From Parasponia andersonii (taxonomy: Eukaryota > Streptophyta > Magnoliopsida > Rosales > Cannabaceae): a stretch of 64,000 bases of DNA. Below the pieces are notes generated by a model. The model saw nothing but the letters and a program-made list of their open reading frames with translations. It made no database searches and had not been told where the DNA came from. Location of the stretch: assembly GCA_002914805.1 (NCBI GenBank), contig JXTB01000329.1, positions 205,350 through 269,349 on the forward strand, written 5' to 3'. This document shows positions 1-12,700 of this stretch, one piece after another. The position numbers were made by a program, and so were the translations under genes. How positions within the stretch are numbered: position 1 is the stretch's first letter; every line of letters starts with the position of its first letter.

Positions 1-355
1 TCTCAACTTTTCCTGCATCTGCTCTTCAAATTGTTGTCCCTAGCAACTAAACTATCCTTGAATCATCTAAGAGGTTATATTTTCTAGACGTGGATTTTAT
101 TTTGTAGTATAATTCAGTTGTTCATATTTACTTTGAGAAACTATAGATGCATTTGATCATTTGTTGTGCACTAAATCTTGTCTAAATGCTGGCTTATACT
201 GAAGAATAACATTACTAGAATTTAGAAAGGGTATAAAGTGTATTGTTTTACTACTAATATTGCTCGCATATCTGACAGAAAATCTGTTCTCCTCTTCTCT
301 GTTACCATGTTCTGGCAAAGATTACAATGTTTTACATCTCTGCATTGTTTTGCAG

Positions 356-2856
356 GGAGCTCTTGTCTATTGGGTCACAAATAGTTCACTAACTACCATT
401 CAGGTGAATCATTGCACTATCATTCTTCTTTAAGTACTGAAGTTATAAGATACTTTGGGACTTGGTTTCATGGTTCCTTTGAGTGAATCATTGCACTATC
501 ATTTTTCTTTAAGTACTGAAGTTATAAGATCTTTGGGACTTGGTTTCATGGTTCCTTTGTTCCTTGTGATTCTTTTACCATCCAAAATCTCATTATACAT
601 CAAAAGTGATTTACCCCTCTTAGATTCAGCTCTGGCCCCCCCTCAGTATGTCCTTTATGTTTTGTTTCCCTTATTTTTGCTTTGTTTTGGCTTGGTGAGA
701 TAGATTCCTTTGTTTTATTTCCACCATTTTTTTTTTCTTCTTCTTCTTCTTTTTTTTATTTATTTATTGTTTTTATTAACATTTGGGTATGAGGATCTGT
801 GGAATACATGCTCTATGGAATACCCAATTTAAGCTACCAAATTCATTATGATCCATTTTCATCTGATTCAAATTGTGATGAGGAACTCTGTATGTCATTG
901 TTTCTCTCTTTTTATCTCTTGCTTCTGGTAGGTTTCAAGTTCTAACATGAGACTATTAATAATTATAGCTAAAGCTAAATTATTGCAGTTACCTACTGCC
1001 AGGCTTGTTATGTGACTTTAACACTCTGTTTACAACTTATGTTGTCATTATTCAGCATGGTTTATATTTAAAGTTTTGTGATAACTCAAGGGAGTCATCT
1101 CCCTTTCTAGTTCCCAAATGAAACTAAATCAATTCCTAAATGAAAAGAAAAAAGAACCTTGTGGAGTTTTGATGAGGCGACTTTTGTCATTGTAACCTAT
1201 TGAAAATTATTAGTTGGGTTTGACAAGAAACTGAATTTATAATTAATGTGTAGCTGTACATTGCTATATATGCATGTCAATAAATGTCCTGATGTCGAAG
1301 TTCTTTGATATCATGCATTGCATGATTACCTTGCAGAGCTTAATGTCCTGATGTCGAAGTTCTTTGATATCATGCATTGCATGATTACCTTGCAGAGCTT
1401 AACCCTCAAACATCCTGCAGTACGTGCAAAGTTGGAGCTGCCAGACAAGAAAAGTCCTACCTCAGACGCAGATTCTGGTGTTAGTTCTCCAGCTGTAACA
1501 CCCTTAAGTGAGCCTAAAAACCTGCATCACGTATCCTTGAAAGACCTCTCACCTATAGAACTGCTTAACGTGAGTGACCTTAAGTTTTCACCTTTTAAGC
1601 TATGTTAACATCGGATGTTAATAGAAGTTTCCTTGAATGTTTATATGGCTGGGATTGTTGGCAGCTTTCTGTCCAGCTATTATCAAAAAGACAAATAGAA
1701 AGAGCAATTCCTATAATACAGTAAATGCTGATCTTCTCATCTGAATTTTTATTTTTTATTTTTGGTTCAATATCTTTATGTTAGATTCGCAGCTTTGTCC
1801 ATAGCTGCTGCGTTAAGGTAGTAATTCTTTTTTTATTGCAGACTGGCACTCACCAAGGATCCTGAGAGTACACGCGGATTAATTCTCATGGGTCAGACTC
1901 TAATGCAGAAGGGAATGCTCACAGAAGCAATTGAATACCTAGAGCGTGCCATTTCTAAGGTCTCGGATTCTGAACTCATTTTTTCGTTGTGTCATTTTCC
2001 CATGTTATGTGTGCACTATGTTATGAATGATTGGATTAATTTTGGGAGTACGAATTCAGGATATCCTATCTTGTCATATAAACATACACATGGCACTTGC
2101 TTTTGAACAATTTTATCAGGAACATCACTTGTGCCATCTTTTGAGATTTGATTCGTACCAACTCTTTCAATCTCTTTGTCCATTGTTTACTCGACAATTA
2201 GAAGTTGCTTTCTTGCTTCTCATCAGATCTTGATTACTGGCCATCCTACTGAGGTGGTGGAAATTGATGATTTAATTCTTGCCTCTCAATGGGCGGGTTC
2301 CCTCCATATTCGGCAGGTACACAATGTTTCATTAAGTTACTGTAAAATAAAATTCGAGATCCTATAGTACCAGCACATTTTGATTATTATGTGTACAAAT
2401 ATGGTAGACATCAAAACCATGTTTGTTTTATTTTCTTTGTACTTGTGTTTGTGTATGAGACAGGGAAACTTTAAGGAAGGGCTAATACACTTAGAAAGGA
2501 TTGGAAAATTGAAAGAACCAGACCATTCAGTAAGCAAAGCTCGCTACTTTGATGGATTGCTATTGCTTTCAAGGTATTGAGTGGGGTTACATGCTGTGAG
2601 ATCTTTTGTACACCACAATTGATTATCTGTCCTTATTCTCCAACGGGTTCATTCACCCTCAAGTTTATCTTTTCTTCTTTTTTTTTCTTTCCCTCTCAGT
2701 GCTTTGTACAATGTGGGTCGTAGGGAAGAAGCTGCAAATTATCTTCGATTAGCTGTTGCTTATAATCCTGCTTTCAATGAATACTTGGAGCAATGTGAAA
2801 ATGAAGACAACTCATTGCTCGGCGATCTTACCAAAAACAGACGACAAGATCATTGA
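356..2856 (+). CDS. ALB3L2: TPR-containing OXA/ALB3-type membrane insertase, 3' half (upstream paralogue, copy A)
   Basis: Seven exons are visible: 356-403, 1396-1569, 1665-1720, 1842-1959, 2227-2316, 2464-2573 and 2700-2856 (stop TGA). The 5' exons lie before the window. Each exon has exactly the same length and phase as exons 8-14 of the complete gene at 9718-15002. The first exon (GTLVYW-like, TNSSLT) is the end of the last YidC/OXA membrane segment. The rest is a linker followed by TPR-like helices (GLILMGQTLMQKG, then AIEYLERAIS). No stop or frameshift is seen, so this copy may be functional. Family knowledge: plant OXA proteins with a C-terminal TPR domain insert proteins such as COX2 into the mitochondrial inner membrane; some annotations place the family in chloroplasts. 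The symbol names the family, not a proven orthologue. Protein identity to copy C is only about 60-75% by eye in the exons compared, so the duplication is not recent. Confidence 0.85.
404..561 (+). repeat. 79-bp tandem duplication at an intron 5' end
   Basis: The sequence starting with the splice donor (GTGAATCATTGCAC) at 404 recurs at 483 with period 79 and only a few differences. The intron of copy A therefore starts with two near-identical blocks, each beginning with the donor-like GTGAAT. The matching intron of the downstream paralogue (12726 onward) has a single block. Confidence 0.85.
1283..1400 (+). repeat. 59-bp tandem duplication covering a 3' splice site
   Basis: A 59-bp block (1283-1341) is repeated at 1342-1400, nearly or fully identical by eye. 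Each block ends with TTGCAG followed by AGCTTAA, so two candidate acceptors exist, at 1336 and 1395. The second gives the exon that matches the paralogue. Use of the first would add 59 nt and shift the frame. Confidence 0.9.
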
Positions 2857-3154
2857 GGTGCGCTAGACTGACTACACAAATTTTGTTCTTCTTGCTTCTT
2901 CTCGTTAAATTGCATACCCACCAAAATAATCATGGTCTTGTATACCAACAAACGTTTTTTTTTTTTCAAAAAAAAAAAAAAAGGAAGTAAAAGTTTTTGC
3001 TTAAATGTGTCTTGCATCAGAGAATGACTTTTGTGCACTATGTTAAATTATAACATTAGCACAATATTTTGGCACTATATTGGAGATGCTATTATGGCTA
3101 CATTTATTTATTTTTCTTTTTTTTTTTCGGGGGACTTTTGGTTTCTGTTTCTTT

Positions 3155-3310
3155 GAGAGAAAAGAAGAGTTGCATACCGTTTATGTCTTGACTCTTGAGC
3201 AATCTCTCTAATTTTGCATTTTTCACTCGCTGCCGGTCTGCCACCAATCCCATGTGCCAGTTCGTAAAGTCTGACTTGTACTTGAACCCAATTGTTCTAG
3301 GCTATGGTTT
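3155..3310 (-). pseudogene. Remnant of LRR receptor-like protein 3' end
   Basis: The segment resembles the 3' end of the receptor-like gene at 15700-15850, including the shared block TCTCTCTAATTTTGC, the preceding CGTTTATGTYTTGA-like stretch and a following stretch like GTACTTGAA. It sits about 300 bp after the stop of TPR-OXA copy A, while the larger gene sits about 740 bp after copy C. This shows the ancestral duplicated unit extended beyond the OXA gene into the neighbouring LRR gene. No reading frame survives. Confidence 0.6.
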
Positions 3311-3424
3311 CCTCCCCCAAATTCTTGGCTATGTTAGGTGAAGATGATATGAGAGGTGAGAAAATTTATGACTTAGGGTAAAAAAGAAAGGGGGAAAAAA
3401 AAAAAAAAAAAAAAAAAGCAGAGG

Positions 3425-3565
3425 CATTCTAAGCCAAATGGCCAAATTTTGAGTCATAATGGTTGAATTTTGAAACTTGTTCGAGAAATGGCCTTTTTCA
3501 TATTTAATACATCAAAATATGTTGATTTATGTTGTATAAAATTTATTTTTTAAAAAATGATTTAT
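3425..3565 (+). repeat. Dispersed repeat, also at 39345-39495 in inverse orientation
   Basis: The stretch with AGCCAAATGGCCAAATTTTG, followed by ATGGTTGAATTTTGAAA and TACATCAAAATATGTTGATT, is related to the reverse complement of about 39345-39495. A shorter match to its first part (AAAATGGCCAAATTTTGAG) lies near 4486. It is AT-rich, non-coding and of unknown family. Confidence 0.5.
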
Positions 3566-4780
3566 TTTGTTAAAAATAGATCAACTACAAAATGACTATT
3601 TATCCAAATAAAATTATAAAATGACTGTTTATAAAATAGTTATAAAAAAGTCCTTTTAAATTGATTTAGAAAAAAAAATATTTCTTATAAATACTCAAAA
3701 GTCTTATAGCAAAATAACACTTTTGGGCCCATTTAAAATAAACGTCAATTTTTCAAAAGCAAAATAATCGGTACATCTATTTAATAAACATGATGTCCTT
3801 AATAAAAAAATTAACATACTCAATCTATTAAATAAAGCTAAAAGCTAAGGTGTATATAAGTAGATAAACCAAGTGTACAAATATATATATATATATATAT
3901 ATATTTGGTCATTTAACTATATAAAAAGATAAAAACGTACATTTATTAAAATAAAGTGTAAAAAAGGATATGCCCTCTAATTTTTCCACACAAAAAAATA
4001 GTTATTTAGTAAAAGAAAGTAGGAGAAGAAATAAAAAAGTGGGTGGGATTCAACAAATATATCTCTTTATTTAAAATAAATTAGTTTTCTTTCATTTTTA
4101 TATACCAAACAGCTCTACAGAGAAAAAAAAAACACAACTTTCTTTTCTGTTAACACTCGTATATATTTTGTCTCTAGTAATTTTTCCTTTCCTCCCAAAC
4201 TGACATAATGTTAGGCTTTGTAACTTCAAACCCATGTCGAAAAAAAGGAGTGTTAGCCTTTGTATGAACTTTAGATGAAGCCCAACACAAAGATTGCGCC
4301 CGAAATACAGATACAAAATTTGATTTTAAAATCCTAAACAGTCCAAAAACAAATAAAAAAATGATGTACCCAACATTTGAACAATTTTTTATATTATTCC
4401 CTAAAATCTGGTTACAATATTTTGAAAAAAAAAATCTCTTTTCATCAGTAGTTATTAATTTATAAATAAATTATGATCTTCTTAGCAAAATGGCCAAATT
4501 TTGAGCCTCTTTTAAGTAGATGTTTGTTTCTTCAACTATTACTGTAGCAAATAGTATATTGATGGATATGCTAAGTGTAGTATCTGATTTAATGTATAAA
4601 AATTGATATACTGAGTGTATATAAAATGAAACTAGTATTTTAATAGATATACCAGTATAAAAACCGATATACTAAATCATTTAGCTATAAAAGAAGAAAA
4701 CTAATATTTATTTAAATGAAGTGTTAAGAAAGGGATACATACTCTAATTTCTTTGCATAAGATCTCAATTGGCAAACCAC
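3566..4780. other. AT-rich spacer without recognised gene
   Basis: This stretch contains poly-A/T runs and an (AT)n microsatellite at about 3879-3904. There are scattered short ORFs without plausible domain or exon structure. I see no gene here. Confidence 0.6.
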
Positions 4781-5059
4781 AAAGCCTCGACCAAGGCGGA
4801 AAAATAGATATTTTTGGTGAATATCGACCGAAATATCGCTCTAGTAATGATTCAAATATAGATATCACCGGAAAAAAAAATTGTCAAAATATTAGGACTA
4901 TATCAGTAAATGTTGATATTGATATCAATATCGGAAAAATTATTCACAAATCTACAAAAAATTATTGAAAATATCGGAAATATTGGTAACATCGGCAAGT
5001 TCGTGATTTAAAAAACAAAACACATTTTTACATTGTTTTTCACCATTATTGGATCAAGT

Positions 5060-5097
<38 letters not shown>

Positions 5098-5450
5098 TAT
5101 ATATGACGCATATACTTTATAAAAGGAGAAAAAAAAAAAGAAACAATAAAAATCAAGTACACTAATTATAGTTAAGCATTACAATTATTATTGAAAAGTA
5201 CAACTATATTAAGCTATTTGTATGCTACGTTTTGCAAAAAATAAAAAAAAAAACAAAAAAACTTAATTGTTGAATGATTTAGCACTTTCTAGAGTTTTAT
5301 TAAATAATTCTATAATTTTGGCTAATTATTTGGGATTTCTGTGATTTGTTCTGAAATTTTCATCGATATCATCCCTAGTTAATATTTCTATAAAATCAAT
5401 ATACCGATATTTCTACTGATACCAATATTTTCATCATTGGCCTGTATAAT
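4781..5450. repeat. Putative non-autonomous element rich in ATATCGG / CCGATAT
   Basis: The left part carries repeated ATATCGG/ATATCACCGG-like words (4829-4990). The right end, read on the complement (5445 back to 5350), starts GATGAAAATATTGG and carries the same words (GAAATATCGG, GATATCGATG). The two ends therefore form a loose, long inverted repeat around an AT-rich core with an (AT)n tract at 5062-5093. It is probably a decayed TIR or foldback element; the family was not resolved. Confidence 0.4.
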
Positions 5451-5463
5451 AATAACACTACTA

Positions 5464-5930
5464 TTATAATAATGTTCGTGGTAATATGACGTCACTTTTA
5501 ATGTCCTCTGTGAGGATCTAAAAGTGTAAAACAAGTATGAATTCTAGTAATCTCGTCCTTATTTGGCTGTTAATGGTCCCATTCTACAATATTCTTAACT
5601 GGCCATGTCACTATGTTCCCTCAACCTATATTTCCTGTTTCTCTTACAAGCGTGGAATACATACATTCTCACCTATCCTATTCCAAAACCCTAATTCTAG
5701 TACTGTCATCAACCCTCTCTTATTTTCTTCTTAACTTAGTAGACCCAACCTCCCATCAACGACTTTGTACTCATTCTCAAAGATTTCTAGTTTGTTCAAC
5801 TGACAAACTATTTCCACTCAATTTAAAAGGATTCGAAGTTTAGAGAAGCAAATGTTCTTGATGTTAACTTGATCAATTGACTTGTCTGAGTTCCTTACCG
5901 AGACTAATGTTATGGATGTCAGTTTAGCTG
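5464..5930 (+). pseudogene. Decayed copy of TPR-OXA promoter and exon 1
   Basis: Colinear with about 9605-10065 of the complete gene. The promoter word AATATGACGTCACTTT matches AATACGACGTCGCTTT, and TATTTGGCTGTTAATGG matches TATTTGGCCGTTAATGG just at the start codon. Later blocks (CCAAAACCCTAATTCTAGTACTGTCATC and the GTTATGGATGTC end) follow in the same order. The reading frame is lost through several small changes and the copy stops inside exon 1, so no splice donor or later exons follow. It is a truncated third copy. Confidence 0.8.
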
Positions 5931-8423
5931 TAGCTACTTAATTTGGTTTATATCATTTGAGACTAGTTTATTATATTTTAATCTGGAGTTTGTTGCTTAC
6001 GTAAAAAAAAAAATATATATATATATATATATAAACAATTTAGCAATTTTTGTATTCATTAATAAGCAACCTATTTGGTTACCTATTAAAAAATATAAAT
6101 AATTTAGCAATTTTTTTATTTGTTAATTTATATTCCACATTATTCAAACACCTTACACTGTTTTTTATTCATTAATAATTAATATAAACAATTTAGCAAT
6201 TTGTTTCATTAATTCATATTCCACACCCTTCAAATACCTTACACTATACTATTAAAAAATAGAAAAAAAATTTAGCAATTTTTTTATTTATTAATTCTTA
6301 TTCCACCATGTTCAAACACCTTGCACTATCCGAATACAAGTAAACATGTTTAAACACCACACCTTGCATTTAAACACCTTAATTCCTATTCTACACTGTT
6401 CAAACACCTTATACTATGTAAATTCAAATACTAAACGTGTTTACACGTTGAATTCCTATTCTACGCTGTGTTCAGACCTCACATTGTTTCGTTATTTCTA
6501 TTTTATTACTGTTTGTTGTTCTAAACTTACACTACTGTTCATTTTTTTCTAAACCATCAATTTCAAATAACATTGTGTAAAATTAATAAATTTAAATATA
6601 TATTATATTATTTTTTAATTTAAAAAATTCATGGATATAAGAGTATAAAGCATTTATTTATACACACTAAGTTAGATAGAGTTTGAACTATATTTTTAAT
6701 GTGGGACTCGGGAACATCAAGGTATTAGCATGTGAAAATACATGTAGATTTCAGTCCAAATTCAAAGAATTGAATACAACTTTACACAAAATATATTGAA
6801 TTTATCTAGAATTAAATATATTAATTGGGTCGGGTCGGGTCGGGTCGGATCGTGTCATATCGGCCTAAGCATATTTAGTTCCGGTATATTCGTGTGTTAT
6901 ATCATGCCAATTTGGATACGATTACTAATTGTGTCGTACCATGTCTAGCTTGTTACGTATATATTTTGTGTCCATACACGATTTTGTGCCACAATATGTA
7001 TAGTTACCTAATAATTATAAAATCTCATATTTTAATAGTAGGTATAGTTACATAATAGGCATATTTACATTTATATTTTGCAGTTTAATTATTCTTTTAG
7101 TTTATAATTATATTTTAACTATTGAATTATTATCAATATTGATATTTAGATATACAATTTGTAACTAATTATAGCATCTCTTGGACAAAACCAGTTTTAA
7201 CTGCTGAGTTTACAAAAAAAAAATTTGAACTTTAGACATAAATATTTAAAAAGCACTTCAAATGTAAAGCTTATTTGAAATTATAAATACAAAAAAATTA
7301 GGTTTTTAAATTTATTAAAGGCTTGCTTGAATTCACCTCCGGTTTGTTTATGTATATAAATTGAAAATATAAGTGAAAATTTTATTTTGATTTTTAATTT
7401 TTAAAAACAAGAAACATGCTTGACAAATTTATTTTTATTACTTATTTCTAAAAACAAAAAAATGCAAATAATGATAGAGAAAATTATAGAGACTTGTATT
7501 TATATGCGTACATACATATATGTGCATCAACACTTATGTATAAATGTATGCATGTTTCTCAGTTTTTGAAATTTATTAAAAAAAATAAAAGTATTAAAAA
7601 TTTTTTGTTACCACTTTTTTTGAAAATTTTGGCAACAATTTTTAAAAAACAGAAAATAAAAACAAAGTTTCCAAGCAAACTTTCCAAAACAATTTCCATT
7701 TTTTTGTTTAACAAAACAAAAGTGAATACAAGCAGACACTAATGTTTTTAATGTCAAAATTAGTGTTTAACAATAAAGTAAAATGATCGTATGGTTTGGT
7801 TTGTGATTTCATCCTTAGATCAATGAAACTAAAGCAAGAACTTCTTCGGTGATATTATTTTTCTCTTTAATTTTAATATAAATGAGAATTAAACAAATGC
7901 ATGGCCCATAAAATATACATTTAGATCCTATTTGGTATTTATATTTTCGAAAGTCTCAATTAAGCTCTTAAACTATTAATTGGGTTATAAAATAGCCCAA
8001 AATATAAATACTTTTATCTTTTGAACGGAATATTCTTTTTATACATTTAGAAAGTGAAATGAAAAAAAGGATGAAAGATAATGTCATTGGTTTGAAAAAA
8101 AAAATAGAGAAAATTTTGTTTGATAGGAAAAAAAAATTACAAGTACTTGGAGGCTATCAAATATATTTATATATGAGATAAACTATTGTTATTTAACAAA
8201 AAATGACTTGTATTTGTGATCACAAGCTCAACCTAATGATAACCGCACGTCCTCTCAATACGGAGGATCCTGAATTCAAATGCCGAAAGAATATTTTAGA
8301 TAAATCTATCTTATTTATGTTTTTAGTTACTTTAAAATCAAAACATATAAAAATAATATAATATATTTAATTCTATTTACAATCTCATCATATAAACATA
8401 CCCTCTTTATACCTTATTCACAC
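5931..8423. other. AT-rich spacer with decayed tandem repeats
   Basis: No gene was recognised. An (AT)n tract lies at about 6012-6032. Between 6035 and 6500 a degenerate block containing TTTAGCAATTTTT followed by TATTCCAC and TTCAAACACCTT recurs, with starts near 6041, 6103, 6191 and 6271 (spacing about 60-90 bp). A GGTCG pentamer run occurs at about 6829-6850. Confidence 0.6.
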
Positions 8424-8432
8424 AACACTAAT

Positions 8433-9000
8433 AGGGATAGGGACGACAATATAACTCACTGTTATGGATATCCGTAGTTATCCGATCTAAATGGGGAGAA
8501 AAAAAATTGATCAGGCGGAGAATAACTGCACTGTTAATATGCAGGTAGGTACAAGAACAGTATTAGCATAATCCGTACCGTACCCACCCGGATATATATA
8601 TATATATATTCACATAAAAAAATTATTATACATATAAATATGTATTTATTTTTACACTATTTATATTCTTATATCTTTGGTAAAATAATGAATTTAAAGA
8701 GATATATATATTTCTATGTTTAAATTTTAGAATTTGAAAATTATTAGTATATTATTGTGTTTAATGTTTTGTTGATTATGAAAAAAATTTAGTATTTTAA
8801 TCTTAATATTTTTTAATATTTCATTATTATTAATGAATAATAGATAACCACGGTTTTCTTCGTTATCCGTTGATTAATACCTACACCGTCCTCATACTAA
8901 AGAATGGTTAATAAGGCGAGTATAATATTGTGATTAACTTTCAGAAATGCGGATGGTAATTGAAAAACCATCCTTGATCCACACCATTGTCATTCCTAAA
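8433..9000. mobile_element. Non-autonomous Mutator-like (MULE-type) DNA transposon with 9-bp target duplication
   Basis: The ends are inverted: AGGGACGACAAT near the left end and ATTGTCATTCCT near the right end. The element is flanked on both sides by the perfect 9-mer AACACTAAT (8424-8432 and 9001-9009). A 9-bp target duplication is characteristic of Mutator-like elements. The interior is AT-rich without an ORF. Relatedness over about 350 bp to 28599-28960 shows it is a dispersed family. It lies about 0.7 kb upstream of the TPR-OXA gene. Confidence 0.7.
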
Positions 9001-9009
9001 AACACTAAT

Positions 9010-9717
9010 GAGTTATAACCAAAGTTATCCTAATAAAATTGAATTTAAATAAAATATAGTAAAAGAAAGAAAGAAAGAAACTTGTAACTAAATACCAACA
9101 TTACGAAATAAGAAAAGAGTACAAGAAAACGTTAAAAAAAATATTTAACTTATTCATTAAGGTTATGGTTGGATCTTGGATTTTAGGGAGAAAAAAAGAT
9201 AAATTCCCAGGATTTTTATTTTCTTTTGTTTAGATTTTAATAGAAAATTTTTTATTGAGATTCTACAAAGGACGGTTTCTGTAAATTTAGATGATATTGA
9301 TTATAATGAAAAGATTATGATAGAAATAGTTTTAAAAATTAAATTTTATAGAATTTTAAAAATATATTTTTCTTATTTTTTTTCTTTCAACTTTTCCTTT
9401 ACAAGTTTTTTCCTAACTAAAATCCAAGTTCCAACGTAGCATAAGTATAATTATGTACTTTAGCATATCAATTTTGACTAAAATTTGATAGGGATACTTT
9501 TGTTATTTCAAAAACATAAATCCAAAGTGTTTTTCAATTTTTTTTTTTTATCTTTTTGTTTTTTTAAAATAATATTTGCCTACATAATATACGACTCTTC
9601 TTATAATATTCTGCCGCGGAATACGACGTCGCTTTGTATCGTCTTCCTCTAATGGTTTAAAAGCGCAAACAAAGCCCAGTCCGAGCTTTCGCAAAGCTAG
9701 TCCGTATTTGGCCGTTA
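9010..9717 (+). promoter_or_regulatory. Upstream region of the TPR-OXA gene
   Basis: AT-rich up to about 9590, then a change to more balanced base composition with a palindromic ACGACGTCG-containing word at about 9621-9633. The last 100 bp before the ATG are conserved in the decayed copy at 5464. This suggests it is the transcribed or promoter-proximal part of the ancestral gene. No clear TATA box could be assigned. Confidence 0.45.
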
Positions 9718-12700
9718 ATGGCTTCCACTTCCAAGATTCTTAACCGCCTCCGCCGCTCTGTTCCGGCAACCTATCTCTGCACTCTATCTCACGCGCGTGA
9801 GTACCACCTTCTCCCCAATCCAATTCCTAACCCTAATCCTACTACTGTCATCGACCCTTTCCCGCCATTTTCTTCCCGCCATAGCAGACTCGACTTCCCG
9901 TTAAGGAGTTCGTACACATTCTTGGGGGCTCCCGGTTTGTTCAACTCTCGAACTATTTCTACTCGGTCTGACGATGGTACAGAGTTCGGGGAAGCCACCG
10001 GTTTTGGTATTGACTCGATCACTGAGTCGCCCGAGTTGATAACCGAGTCCAATGTTGTGGATGCCGCTTTTGCAATTAACGGCGAAGAATCAATCCTTCC
10101 AATTCGAATGGTTATTTCAATGCTTGATGGGTTTCATGAGCTTAGTGGCCTACCTTGGTAAACTTTCGATTTTTCTTGCCTAAAGTTTTTTTGCTTTATA
10201 AAGTTTATTGTGTTTCAAGTTTTGTCAATTTTTCTTTTTTCTTTTTGGAAAAAATTGATATTTTTTTAAATAATTTTTTTAATCTATTTTGGTTGCATTC
10301 TTATCTGAATACAACAATTACAGGTGGGTAGTTATTGGTTCCTCCATATTGGCTCTAAGACTTGTTCTGTTCCCTTTGCTTATTTATCAACTTCACAAGT
10401 TGAAACGAATTGGGGAGTTATTTAATAAACGTGAGTTGTTCAGTTTTCACTTCATTTTATGTGATTTCTTATGTATCTATTACTACACTCAATTGGGTCA
10501 CCATTAGTTTGTTGGTTTAACCCTCTTGTGCTGAGTTTAGCACTACATGGATTTTTTTGTACGTATCTAATGGAACGACTTTTTTTTTTTTTTTTCAATT
10601 TACTATAGGTATTTGTTTAACATATAATTAACTTCATTTTGGCTCTTGTCATCTTCGTAGTACCACCCCCATTTCCAGAGCCTTTTTCAGGAAAGAGTTA
10701 TATTGATCATATATTAAGCTTTCGGAAGGAAAGGAAAGCAATTGGGTGTCCCTCGTTTTTATGGTTCCTACCATACGTCTGTGTCCAGGTAATTACAGTC
10801 TTTTAACTGTGTTAGTGATGTTTTTTTTAATGATAACTTCCTTTTGAGATTTTACTTTTTCTTATAATAGAATTTATATGCAGGTCCCATGCTTCTTCTT
10901 GTGGATGACTGGTATACGAAGAATGTCGCTGGATCATCATCCTGGGTTTGATTGTGTAAGTCTCTAACGATTTACTTCAATACAAACATGATTTCATCTA
11001 ATATATATGATGGCATTTCAAGTTTTTATGGCCAGATTCAGCACAAAGTTATTTCTTTCCTAATAGTTTGGCTGGAAAAAACATGGAGCCATTTGAAAAT
11101 TTGTGTGCTCACATTTTTAGCTTTATATAATTCTTGCATATCTGATTTGAACGAGTATACTTATTTTTTGTTTTCGTCTCAGCCATCATTCATGTATCTT
11201 CCATCTTTTTTTTTTTTTTTTTAAAGCTTTAGATTATTCCAGTGCACTGTCGTGTGGGAAGAATGTATAATGTCTCTTAGCTTTTGATCATATGGTGAGG
11301 TTTTAAAGTTACTTCATTCATGAACTTATTAGATTAACCTGAACTTTTTCTGGTATTCATTTCAGGGTGGTGCCTTTTGGTTCCAGAATTTGACTGAATT
11401 CCCTCATGGGGTTTTAGGCTCCATATTCCCTGTAGTGATTGCTGGTTTGCACTATGCCAACGTTCAGGTATTTAATTGGGTACTTTTACAGTTGATAACT
11501 ACAGCTTAAGTTATGTAGCTTGTACAAGCCCTCTTTCGACCTTCTCCCACCCACTTTTTTCTTTTTTGGTGTGGGTGGGTGGGCGCACGCTCGTTTGTGA
11601 AATGTCAAATGAAGGTTTTCCTGCCCAGCAGAAATGACGGTACTATTGCTTCATGCTTGGGTGCTTGATAACCAGTTGTTTTATGGTTGATGCAAAACTA
11701 GAGAATTGGAATAAGCAAAACTAAAGAGATAGAGACTGGTTACTTACAAAGATAAGCCTGTTGGCATACTTTACCAAGTTCTTATTGCTAATTTGACTGA
11801 CACGCTGATTTCTGGTTATTCAACTATTCAGATTTCTTTCAAAAAATCTTCAGTTAAAAAAGCAACTGGCCTGCTTGATTTATTAGTAAAAGTAAGTGCT
11901 CGCATCTAATGTCGTATCTCTTTTATGTGAGAATGCTCTATTGTATTAGTTCTTTTCTCCTTAATGGCATATATCTTATGTCTATACTTTTTCTTTAGTT
12001 GAATTGCACTGGTCTTTTAACTGTTTTTAAAATGTTTTAGTTCATGGAGATGATTTGAGATATCAACGTTATGCAGTACTACAAGCACTACTTGGATTTC
12101 TTGACACTGCCTATACTTTTGAGTTGTTACTATGTTCCTCAGGTATCTTGATACTTCTTGCTATGATTTAATTATTCATTTTATTTCTTTTTTGAATTTA
12201 GGCTTCATCATAGCAGATTACATTACTGCACAATCCAAGGCATTACGTAAGGTCATTTTATTATTAACTAAGAAAGGAGGTATAGGCAGAATTTAGTCAT
12301 GAGACGGTGAAGACCAACCAATTTTTTTACACAATCTTCAATTTTCCTACATCAAAACTGCAGATTTAGTTGGAATCTTCTAAGATATTGTATTCTTGAC
12401 ATCATTAATCTTCTTTTTATTACATAGTTCAATCTTTCATATTTACTTTGAGAAACCAACAAATATTTAGTTGCGTTGGATCATTTGTTGTTTATTAATG
12501 GTTTGTCCAAGCACACGTCATCATACTGATGACTAACATCACTAGAATTTTAAAGGGGTATACAACGTATTGTTTGTTGATATTGCCTGCATATCTGACA
12601 GTATAAGTATGTTCTCCTCTCCTCTACTGCCATGCTCTGGCAAAGACCACATCTAACCTTTCTCCACTGTTTTGCAGGGAACTCTTGTCTATTGGGTCAC

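Noticed and set aside
404-1400. Direct repeats considered as a CRISPR-like or satellite array
   Set aside because: Each is only a two-unit adjacent duplication without regular spacers, in a plant intron.
6829-6850. GGTCG pentamer run considered as a minisatellite or origin-like repeat
   Set aside because: Only about four units and no flanking structure; common low-complexity sequence in plants.
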